Source of the DNA: an uncultured Sphingomonadales bacterium
GTDB lineage: Bacteria; Pseudomonadota; Alphaproteobacteria; Sphingomonadales; Sphingomonadaceae
DNA length: 17,727 nt
Reading direction: 5' to 3'
Assembly (NCBI GenBank): GCA_903868655.1
Contig: CAIPWG010000236.1
Span: 1 to 17,727 of the forward strand
Shown: positions 6,333-14,222 of the stretch, piece by piece
Layout of the letters: the number at the start of each line of letters is the position of its first letter
Position numbering within the stretch: position 1 is the stretch's first letter
Translations under genes and position numbers: made by a program
The notes under the pieces: model-generated
Seen by the model: the letters and a program-made list of their open reading frames with translations, nothing else
What the model was told of the DNA's origin: nothing
The model's database searches: none

Positions 6333-8114
6333 ATGGACGAATCCAAAGATATTTTTGGCGCGACGGCCGTGCCGGATGCTCCCCTGCCGTCGACGGCTGA
6401 GCTTGAGGCCGCCGGGCAAAGCGCGTTGTTTGGCGAACCCGGCTCACCACGGGCAGAGGTGCCCGCTGCAACGGGCGCGCCGGCACAGCCCTATCGGGTG
6501 CTGGCGCGCAAATACCGGTCGCAAACTTTTGCCGAGCTGATCGGGCAAGAGGCCATGGTGCAAACCTTGGCCAATGCGATCCGTCGTGGCCGCTTGGCGC
6601 ACGCTTTTTTGATGACCGGCATTCGCGGGGTGGGCAAGACATCGACCGCGCGGCTGATTGCCAAAGCGCTGAATTGTGTCGGTGCCGATGGGCAGGGTGG
6701 GCCGACGATCGATCCTTGTGGGGTTTGCGAACCCTGCCGCGCGATCGCCGAAGGGCGCCATATCGATGTGATCGAAATGGATGCAGCCAGCCATACCGGC
6801 GTCGACGACGTGCGCGAAATCATCGAAGCGGTGCGTTATGCTGCGGTGTCCGCGCGGTACAAGATCTACATCATCGACGAAGTGCACATGTTGAGCCGCA
6901 ACGCGTTCAACGCGCTGCTCAAGACTTTGGAAGAACCACCGGCGCATGTGAAATTCCTGTTTGCCACGACCGAGGTCGACAAATTGCCAGTAACCGTGCT
7001 GTCGCGGTGTCAGCGATTTGATTTGAAACGGATCGAGGCGCCAGTGCTGGCCGCGCATTTCGCGATGATCTGCGAAAAGGAAGCGGTGAGCGCCGATGCC
7101 GAAGCGCTGGAATTGGTCGCGGCAGCCGCCGAAGGGTCAGTGCGCGATGGACTGTCGATCCTCGATCAAGCGATCAGCCACGCCGATCTTGCGGCAGGCG
7201 GCGAAGGACGCACACATGTGACCGCGGCGCAATTGCGCGAAATGCTGGGCCTGGCTGACCGCGCGATGCAACGCCGCCTGTTCGGTGCGCTGCTGTCGGG
7301 AGAAGCCGCGCGGGTTATCGACGAAGTTGCCGGTCAGTACGCGTTGGGAATTGAGCCTTTGGCGCTCATGCGCGCGCAACTCGATCTGGTCCACAAGATC
7401 ACGCTGGCGCAAGTCACTGGCAAAGCCGATGTTCCGGGTGAGGAAGAAAAGCAGGCGATTACTGGCTGGACCAAAGCGCTGGGGGCGGGGCAATTGCACC
7501 GGCTGTGGCAATTGCTGCTGAAGGGTCACGATGAGGTGCGGGTGGCGCCCGATCCACTGGCCGCGGCGCAAATGGCGCTGTTGCGGGTGATGCATGCCAG
7601 CGATATGCCCGATCCGGGCGGATTGGTTCGTCGCATCGAAGGCCTGTTGCGTGACGCGCCGCCTGTTGCGGCGGCTGGTGCGGCGACCGATGGTGTTGTG
7701 CCGGCGCCGGTTTCGGCCGCTGCACGTGCCATCGACTGGGCGCAATTGGTCAACCAGGTTGATGTGGTGTCGCCCCTGGTGGCATCTACGATGCGTCTGG
7801 CAGTGCGGGTCATTGCCTTGTCACCGGGGCTACTGCGTTATGAACTGGCACCCGGCATCGCGGGCGATCCCAGTGCCGAAATGCGCCGCGCGCTCGAAAC
7901 GGTGACCGGTCAACGCTGGCAAGTCGAACGCGCAGAGGATAAAGGCGCGCCCAGCCTGGAAGAAGCGCGTGCCGCACAGGCCGCTGCTGACGAAGCTGCA
8001 ATGCATGACGATCCGCTGGTCAAGGCCGTGATGGCGGCCTTTCCCGAGGCGCGGATCATAGACGAGCCGGGCTCGGCCGAGCCCGGCGCAAATTCCTGGA
8101 GCCGACGCGCATGA
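6333..8114 (+). CDS. dnaX: DNA polymerase III subunits gamma/tau (clamp loader)
   Basis: DnaX is the ATPase of the clamp loader, which opens the beta clamp and places it on primed DNA at the replication fork. Visible motifs are the RFC-box-like LARKYRSQTFAELIGQ, Walker A GIRGVGKTS (Lys102), the zinc module with Cys115, Cys129, Cys132 and Cys135, Walker B/DEVH at 182-185, TLEEPP and the SRC motif at 224-226. An AAA+ lid and collar region follow. The C-terminal tau-like part is Ala-rich and ends in an acidic, Pro-containing tail. I chose the ATG at 6333; the open frame extends to 5889 but runs over the opposite gene. This gives 593 residues with an Ala/Pro-rich leader of about 60. I see no A-rich slippery site, so no evidence of a programmed gamma frameshift. 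The stop overlaps the ybaB start as ATGA, indicating translational coupling. Confidence 0.96.
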   Translation: MDESKDIFGATAVPDAPLPSTAELEAAGQSALFGEPGSPRAEVPAATGAPAQPYRVLARKYRSQTFAELIGQEAMVQTLANAIRRGRLAHAFLMTGIRGVGKTSTARLIAKALNCVGADGQGGPTIDPCGVCEPCRAIAEGRHIDVIEMDAASHTGVDDVREIIEAVRYAAVSARYKIYIIDEVHMLSRNAFNALLKTLEEPPAHVKFLFATTEVDKLPVTVLSRCQRFDLKRIEAPVLAAHFAMICEKEAVSADAEALELVAAAAEGSVRDGLSILDQAISHADLAAGGEGRTHVTAAQLREMLGLADRAMQRRLFGALLSGEAARVIDEVAGQYALGIEPLALMRAQLDLVHKITLAQVTGKADVPGEEEKQAITGWTKALGAGQLHRLWQLLLKGHDEVRVAPDPLAAAQMALLRVMHASDMPDPGGLVRRIEGLLRDAPPVAAAGAATDGVVPAPVSAAARAIDWAQLVNQVDVVSPLVASTMRLAVRVIALSPGLLRYELAPGIAGDPSAEMRRALETVTGQRWQVERAEDKGAPSLEEARAAQAAADEAAMHDDPLVKAVMAAFPEARIIDEPGSAEPGANSWSRRA

Positions 8115-8446
8115 AATCAATGGAAGACATGATCCAGGCCGCCCAGCGGGCAGCCGAAACGATCCAGAAGCAGATGGGCGAGGCCCAGGGCCGGCTCGAT
8201 TCGATCGAAGTTGAAGGCGTAGCCGGTGGCGGATTGGTGAGGATACGCGCCTCGGCCAAAGGGCGCGTGATTGGCGTGTCCATCGATGACAGCCTGCTGA
8301 ATGTCTCGGAAAAGGGCATCCTCGAAGACCTGGTGGCCGCGGCCTTCAATGACGCACGTACGCGCGCCGACGCCACGGCGGCCGAAGAAATGCAGAAAGT
8401 GCAGATGGCGGCGGGGATTCCGGCCGGGTTCAAGCTGCCGTTCTGA
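8111..8446 (+). CDS. YbaB/EbfC family nucleoid-associated protein
   Basis: This small DNA-binding protein forms dimers and coats the nucleoid. The 111 residues follow the family plan: an N-terminal amphipathic helix (KSMEDMIQAAQRAAETIQK), a central beta region with EGVAGGGLVRI and GRVIGVSIDDSLL, and a C-terminal helix that ends in MAAGIPAGFKLPF. The start codon overlaps the dnaX stop (ATGA at 8111-8114), so expression is probably coupled to dnaX. In many bacteria recR follows ybaB; here it does not, and an MlaA-like gene comes next after 180 bp. A perfect hairpin covers the stop codon (8435-8454). Confidence 0.94.
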   Translation: MKSMEDMIQAAQRAAETIQKQMGEAQGRLDSIEVEGVAGGGLVRIRASAKGRVIGVSIDDSLLNVSEKGILEDLVAAAFNDARTRADATAAEEMQKVQMAAGIPAGFKLPF

Positions 8447-8454
8447 AACGGCAG
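8435..8454 (+). terminator. Perfect hairpin spanning the ybaB stop codon, no U-tract
   Basis: CTGCCGTT (8435-8442) and AACGGCAG (8447-8454) pair perfectly over eight bases with loop CTGA, which includes the TGA stop. No run of Ts follows, so it is not a classical intrinsic terminator. It may stabilise the mRNA 3' end, pause polymerase or help Rho. Confidence 0.5.
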
Positions 8455-8461
8455 GTTCCCC

Positions 8462-8548
8462 GACAGACATCTGTCCTGAAAATGCTGCACCTGCGATAGA
8501 ACGAATGCGGCGCACGGCATACCGTGCGCTTCACACAGGTTTTTGTGA
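8462..8548. repeat. Three further inverted repeats between ybaB and the mlaA-like gene
   Basis: The 180-bp gap 8447-8626 holds no gene I accept. It contains GACAGA-CA-TCTGTC (8462-8475), GCGCACGG-CATA-CCGTGCGC (8510-8529, eight perfect pairs) and TCACA-8-TGTGA (8531-8548). With the hairpin over the ybaB stop, this makes four in 115 bases. None has a proper U-tract. They could be mRNA processing or protection elements, or operators for the downstream gene. Confidence 0.6.
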
Positions 8549-8626
8549 CACACTCGTGCTAGATGGCGAGGAAATGCCCGCGCTGCGGGAAAGCCAAACT
8601 GGCCCATCGGGGGCCATTGCCACTGC

Positions 8627-9724
8627 GTGGCGAAAGGATCCAATTTGATCGTGCTGACCGCCGCGCTTGCGGCATCGATAACCCAGACCGAGTTGCCGGC
8701 GCAGAGTGTACCGTCCCCTGCGCCAGCCGCGGTTTCGGCGCCTGTGCTTCCGGCATCTGTTCCGGCTGATCCAGTCCCGGTGGCAGAAACACCCATCGCC
8801 ACGTCGCAAGAAGATCAGACGCCGCCACCGCCGCGCGACAAGAGCGAAATCGTCGTGTCGGGCGAGCACAAGATGCAGAAAATCGACCCGATCGAAGGGG
8901 TCAACAAGCTCTCGTTCGAAACGCTGGAAACTGTCGACAAGGCTCTGATCGGGCCAATCATGTATGGCTACCGCGATGGCGTGCCTTCGCCGATCCGGCA
9001 GGGACTGCACAATTTTCTGTTCAATCTGACCGAGCCGGTCAATGCGTTGAATCATGTGCTGCAACTGCACCCCGGCCGTGCGCTGCGGACGCTCGCGCGG
9101 TTCGGGATCAATTCGACCATCGGCATTGCCGGTGTTCTCGACGTCGCCAAGAAAAAACCGTTCAAAATTATTTATCGCCCCAACGGGTTTGGCAACACCT
9201 TTGGCTATTGGGGGATTGGCCCCGGGCCCTATCTTTTCGTGCCCTTGGTCGGCCCGACGTCGTTGCGCGATCTGATCGGCTCGATCATGGATCAGGCGGC
9301 ATTGCCGCTTGTGGTCAAGCCTCTGAAGAATTTCTATTACGTCACTGCGGCCGGAGTGATCACCGAGCTTGATTACCGGGTCGATATCGACGCCGGGGTC
9401 CAGCGCGTGCGAAAAACCAGCAATGTCTATGCATCCTATCGGAAGGCTTATTTCCGGTCGCGATTCGAAGAAATTGAGGCGCTGCATGGACGAGGTCCCC
9501 TGGCCGAGGGTGAAATCGGCCAGCCGCCGTTTGTGGAACCGCTTCATCCAAAAGCGCTGGAAAAACCCGCAGAGATGCCTGCGCCGGCAGTCATTGCGCC
9601 TGTGCCAGCGGCGCCGGTGGCAGACACGGTATCGGTGCCTCCGGCACAGCCTTTGCCGCCCGTTTTCGTGTCACAACCGGTCGTACAACCGCTACCGTCG
9701 GGCTATCGCCCGGGTGGCAGCTGA
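8627..9724 (+). CDS. MlaA/VacJ-family outer-membrane lipid asymmetry protein
   Basis: MlaA forms a channel in the outer membrane that removes misplaced phospholipids from the outer leaflet and hands them to the periplasmic Mla system. The family core is clear at about 87-295: DPIEGVNKLSF, RDGVPSPIRQGLHNFLFNL, RTLARFGINSTIGIAGVLDVA, FGNTFGYWGIGPGPYLFVPL and the closing YRKAYFRSRFEEIEAL. Unlike typical MlaA there is no cysteine in the N-terminal region, so no lipobox. A weak signal-like segment (LIVLTAALAAS, residues 7-17) is followed by a Pro/Ala-rich linker (28-70). The tail from about 310 is also Pro/Ala/Val-rich, making the protein (365 aa) longer than E. coli MlaA (about 250). The start is uncertain: GTG 8627 keeps a basic residue before the hydrophobic segment, but TTG 8645 has AAAGGA six bases upstream. 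No other mla gene is in the window. Confidence 0.88.
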   Translation: MAKGSNLIVLTAALAASITQTELPAQSVPSPAPAAVSAPVLPASVPADPVPVAETPIATSQEDQTPPPPRDKSEIVVSGEHKMQKIDPIEGVNKLSFETLETVDKALIGPIMYGYRDGVPSPIRQGLHNFLFNLTEPVNALNHVLQLHPGRALRTLARFGINSTIGIAGVLDVAKKKPFKIIYRPNGFGNTFGYWGIGPGPYLFVPLVGPTSLRDLIGSIMDQAALPLVVKPLKNFYYVTAAGVITELDYRVDIDAGVQRVRKTSNVYASYRKAYFRSRFEEIEALHGRGPLAEGEIGQPPFVEPLHPKALEKPAEMPAPAVIAPVPAAPVADTVSVPPAQPLPPVFVSQPVVQPLPSGYRPGGS

Positions 9725-9791
9725 CCCTTTGGGCATTTCAGTTCCGATTGTGTCCCTGAAACCCGGCCCTTGTCGACCGTCTTTGGGGATA

Positions 9792-9810
9792 GGGCATTGC
9801 GGCCATGCCC
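9792..9810. repeat. Inverted repeat GGGCAT-N7-ATGCCC in the lon promoter region
   Basis: Six perfect pairs (9792-9797 with 9805-9810) overlap the proposed -35 box and the start of the spacer. It could be an operator or chance. Confidence 0.4.
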
Positions 9811-9824
9811 GAGTGATCCCATAT
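9797..9824 (+). promoter_or_regulatory. Heat-shock (sigma-32-like) promoter candidate for lon
   Basis: ATTG (9796-9799), then 18 bases, then CCCATAT (9818-9824) fits the alphaproteobacterial sigma-32 consensus CTTG-N17/18-CYTATNT, as I recall it, with two mismatches. lon is a known heat-shock gene in many bacteria, which adds plausibility. Transcription would start near 9831, leaving a leader of about 84 bases. Confidence 0.42.
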
Positions 9825-9853
9825 CAACGGTGCGCCTCGCCTGTGACGTGACA

Positions 9854-9877
9854 GCTGCATGAAACTCACCATGCTGC
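9854..9877 (+). promoter_or_regulatory. Hairpin in the lon 5' leader
   Basis: GCTGCATG (9854-9861) pairs with CATGCTGC (9870-9877) with one T-T mismatch and an 8-base loop, followed by AAAAAGG. It lies about 20 bases before the lon ribosome site (AAAGGA at 9898-9903). A role in translation control is possible but not shown. Confidence 0.35.
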
Positions 9878-9914
9878 AAAAAGGTCCTGGTCGGGGGAAA
9901 GGAACCTGATTTCA

Positions 9915-12320
<2,406 letters not shown>

Positions 12321-12349
12321 CGATTTAACCCTGTAATTTTCACCAATGC

Positions 12350-12384
12350 CGCCTCGTCACCAGTGGGTGACGGGGCGTTTTTTT
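12350..12384 (+). terminator. Rho-independent terminator of lon
   Basis: A 12-bp stem (12350-12361 with 12366-12377, containing one G-T pair) with loop AGTG is followed by seven Ts (12378-12384). It lies 30 bp after the lon stop, so the HU gene is transcribed separately. Confidence 0.93.
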
Positions 12385-12470
12385 GGCGTGGATGGCGGCA
12401 TTGAAGCGTGCGAAATGGCCACAGGTTGGCCGTAAAAGCTGATAAAGATACGATTGTTGATCGAGAATTT

Positions 12471-12483
12471 CCCGGATTCCGGG
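12471..12483. repeat. Small inverted repeat CCCGG-ATT-CCGGG upstream of the HU gene
   Basis: The five-base arms (12471-12475, 12479-12483) are flanked by AATTT and GATAAAT, so the symmetry continues imperfectly. It lies about 70 bp upstream of the HU promoter region and may be a regulator site. Otherwise 12385-12553 holds nothing I can name except a consensus -35 hexamer TTGACA at 12515-12520 with no good -10 partner. Confidence 0.35.
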
Positions 12484-12553
12484 GATAAATCCGCCAATTG
12501 GTGCGCATTTACCTTTGACAGGTATGTGGTTCTCCGTTCATGTCCCGCAACCC

Positions 12554-12582
12554 GTCACAATGATTCCGACGCCAAGTATAAC
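12554..12582 (+). promoter_or_regulatory. Sigma-70-type promoter for the HU gene
   Basis: GTCACA (12554-12559; four of six matches to TTGACA) and TATAAC (12577-12582; five of six matches to TATAAT) are separated by 17 bases. Transcription would start near 12589, about 24 bases before the ATG, leaving room for the AGGGGG ribosome site at 12599-12604. Confidence 0.6.
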
Positions 12583-12612
12583 CTGCAAGAAACAACGTAG
12601 GGGGTTCCCGGT

Positions 12613-12885
12613 ATGAACAAGAACGATCTGATCAGTGCTGTTGCCGATGCAAGCGGCCTGACCAAAGGTGATGCAACCAAGGCCGTGGAAGCCGTGTTCG
12701 ATGCAGTCACCGGCGCGCTGGCAAAGGGCGACGAAGTTCGTCTGGTCGGTTTCGGCACTTTTTCGGTTGCCAAGCGCAAAGCTTCGACCGGCCGTAACCC
12801 GCGCACGGGTGAGCCAATGTCGATCAAGGCTTCGGCACAGCCCAAGTTCAAGGCTGGCAAGGGTCTGAAAGACGCTGTCAACTGA
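12613..12885 (+). CDS. hup: DNA-binding protein HU
   Basis: HU is an abundant nucleoid protein that bends DNA without sequence preference. The 90 residues match the family throughout: an N-terminal helical dimerisation part (MNKNDLISAVADASGLTKGDA), the GFGTF motif at 46-50, the DNA-grasping arm with GRNPRTGEPM (60-69, including the RNP whose Pro intercalates into DNA), and a final helix KFKAGKGLKDAVN. The length equals that of E. coli HU. The ATG at 12613 is preceded by AGGGGG. The gene has its own promoter and a bidirectional terminator, so it is monocistronic. Whether it corresponds to HupA or HupB cannot be told, as alphaproteobacteria usually have one HU gene. Confidence 0.96.
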   Translation: MNKNDLISAVADASGLTKGDATKAVEAVFDAVTGALAKGDEVRLVGFGTFSVAKRKASTGRNPRTGEPMSIKASAQPKFKAGKGLKDAVN

Positions 12886-12930
12886 GCATTGGCATGATGC
12901 GCCCGGCGCAACGCCAGGCCATTACCGCAT

Positions 12931-12969
12931 AAAAAACCGCGCCAAGGCCAAGCCTCGGCGCGGTTTTTT
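12931..12969. terminator. Bidirectional terminator between hup and rlmB
   Basis: Six As, the arm CCGCGCC (12937-12943), an inner stem AGGC-CAA-GCCT, the arm GGCGCGG (12957-12963) and six Ts form a symmetric structure. It can end transcription from both converging genes. Confidence 0.94.
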
Positions 12970-12976
12970 GTTTTTC

Positions 12977-13846
12977 CTACTCACCCGAATTGCGGATCGA
13001 GGCAGCGTAAAGCGCTATCGAAGCGGCAGTTGATACGTTCAGACTTTCAATACGCCCCGAAATCGGCAGCCGTGCGACGACATCGCAATGGTCGAGCACA
13101 TTGCGCCGGATGCCGTCACCTTCTGCCCCCAGCACGAGCGCGACGGGCCCGCTGGGCAGGGCGGCGGGGAACGCGGCCTTGCCCGCCCCATCAAGTGCGA
13201 TACGCCAATAGCCGGCTTCGGCCAGGGTTTCGAGCGCGCGCGACAGATTGACGACGCGTACCCACGGCACGACTTCGAGCGCGCCCGACGCTGATTTGGC
13301 CAATGTGCCGGATTCGGGCGGTGCATGCCGATCCTGCGTGATCAGCGCGGCCACATCGAATGCGGCGCAGCTGCGCAAGATCGCGCCGACATTATGCGGA
13401 TCGGTAACCTGATCGAGCAGCACGATCGTGCGGCCATTCGCTTCTTCGAGCGCTTCACCCAGCACCAGATCGGGCAAGGGTGCGCAATCGAGCACCAGCC
13501 CCTGGTGCGGCGCATCGCGCGCGACCAGACGGCCAAGGTCTGCGGCTTGTGCATATTCGATAGGCAGTGATGTTGGCAGCTCGGCATCATGATCGTCGAG
13601 CATTGCCTGAATCGCCTCACGCGTGCCCCACAGTTTCTTGGCCACGCGTTCGGGATTGGTCAGTGCGGCCTCGACCGCGTGGCGGCCCCATAGCCGCACT
13701 GCGCCGGTACTGGCACGGCCCGAGCCACGACCGCCGTGCATGCGGCCTTCGCGCCCGCGCAAAGAGGTCTTGGGGCGGCCGCTTTCATTCACCCCGTCGC
13801 GGGTGGTGCGGGAACGATCATCGGATGGTCGACGGGGCGAAGCCAT
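12977..13846 (-). CDS. rlmB: 23S rRNA (guanosine-2'-O)-methyltransferase, RlmB/TrmH family
   Basis: This SPOUT-fold enzyme is predicted to methylate the 2'-hydroxyl of a guanosine in 23S rRNA (position 2251 in E. coli for RlmB) using S-adenosylmethionine. The substrate-binding domain starts near VRLWGRHAVEAAL (50-62). The three SPOUT motifs are DPHNVGAILRS (149-159), LVLGAEGDGI (237-246) and LPISGRIESLNVSTAASIAL (260-279), with the knot in the last two. The protein has 289 residues. The first 48 are rich in Arg, Gly and Ser, probably disordered and possibly RNA-contacting. The start is the ATG complementary to 13844-13846, but the ribosome site is weak; an internal ATG at residue 36 (complement of 13739-13741) is an alternative that would still leave a full enzyme. 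TrmH-family members with other targets cannot be wholly excluded. Confidence 0.9.
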   Translation of the reverse strand: MASPRRPSDDRSRTTRDGVNESGRPKTSLRGREGRMHGGRGSGRASTGAVRLWGRHAVEAALTNPERVAKKLWGTREAIQAMLDDHDAELPTSLPIEYAQAADLGRLVARDAPHQGLVLDCAPLPDLVLGEALEEANGRTIVLLDQVTDPHNVGAILRSCAAFDVAALITQDRHAPPESGTLAKSASGALEVVPWVRVVNLSRALETLAEAGYWRIALDGAGKAAFPAALPSGPVALVLGAEGDGIRRNVLDHCDVVARLPISGRIESLNVSTAASIALYAASIRNSGE

Positions 13847-13962
13847 GGCAGGGCACTTTCATATCAGGACAACAACGGCAAATTTCTTGAGGCCCTGTGC
13901 CAGCCCCCCCATTGACAGGCAAGCCCCGCTTCGCCAAAGGGTCGCCTCCCTCGGCTGGTAAC

Positions 13963-13987
13963 GCCGCTTTCGCATCCGCGAAACGGC
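13963..13987. repeat. Hairpin between rlmB and tRNA-Tyr
   Basis: GCCG-C-TTTCGC (13963-13973) pairs with GCGAAA-CGGC (13978-13987), giving ten pairs with one bulged C and loop ATCC. No T-run follows. It lies in the 186-bp gap between rlmB (minus) and the tRNA (plus). That gap also has TTGACA at 13912-13917 and TTGCCA at 13990-13995 without matching -10 boxes. Confidence 0.45.
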
Positions 13988-14032
13988 ATTTGCCAGGCCC
14001 GGCAATGGGCCCGGCACCGGCATATCTGGTGT

Positions 14033-14118
14033 GGACAGGTGGCCGAGTGGTTAATGGCAGCAGACTGTAAATCTGCCCGCGAGAGCGTACGGTGGTTCGA
14101 ATCCACCCCTGTCCACCA
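14033..14118 (+). tRNA. tRNA-Tyr (anticodon GTA)
   Basis: The acceptor stem GGACAGG (14033-14039) pairs with CCTGTCC (14108-14114). The discriminator is A14115 and an encoded CCA ends at 14118. The anticodon arm is GCAGA-CTGTAAA-TCTGC with GTA at 14067-14069. The variable arm is long (class II, about CCCGCGAGAGCGTACGG), and the T arm GGTGGTTCGAATCCACC is canonical. Class II plus GTA is diagnostic of bacterial tRNA-Tyr. No integrase or repeated 3' end is seen nearby, so the tRNA is not visibly used as an insertion site. Confidence 0.97.
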
Positions 14119-14171
14119 CTAGATCGGTTTTGAAAAAATCATCCCCTTCGGGGCGACTGTCTTGCTTTTTG

Positions 14172-14205
14172 AAAAGGGCGCGGCAGTTACCTCGCCGCGC
14201 CCCTT
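14172..14205 (-). terminator. Intrinsic terminator of the TonB-dependent receptor gene
   Basis: On the minus strand a nine-base stem (14194-14202 with 14176-14184) with a nine-base loop is followed by TTTT (complement of 14172-14175). It lies just beyond the receptor stop. A smaller CCCC-TTC-GGGG hairpin at 14143-14153 may serve the tRNA transcript but has no T-run. Confidence 0.88.
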
Positions 14206-14222
14206 GCAATCTATGGGTCGGA

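Noticed and set aside
6333..8114. Programmed frameshift in dnaX producing gamma
   Set aside because: No A-rich slippery heptamer or following stem was seen in the region after the AAA+ module.
8505..8648. A 47-codon plus-strand frame starting MRRTAYRALH
   Set aside because: It begins beside an inverted repeat, has no ribosome site and runs into the start of the mlaA-like gene. No supporting signal.
8563..8769. A small plus-strand frame starting MARKCPRCGK, like a zinc ribbon
   Set aside because: Only one CxxC pair looks meaningful, the rest is unlike any zinc-ribbon family, and it overlaps the mlaA-like gene in another frame. Probably chance.
14033..14118. tRNA-Tyr as an integration site
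   Set aside because: No integrase, no direct repeat of the tRNA 3' end and no foreign-looking genes lie beside it.
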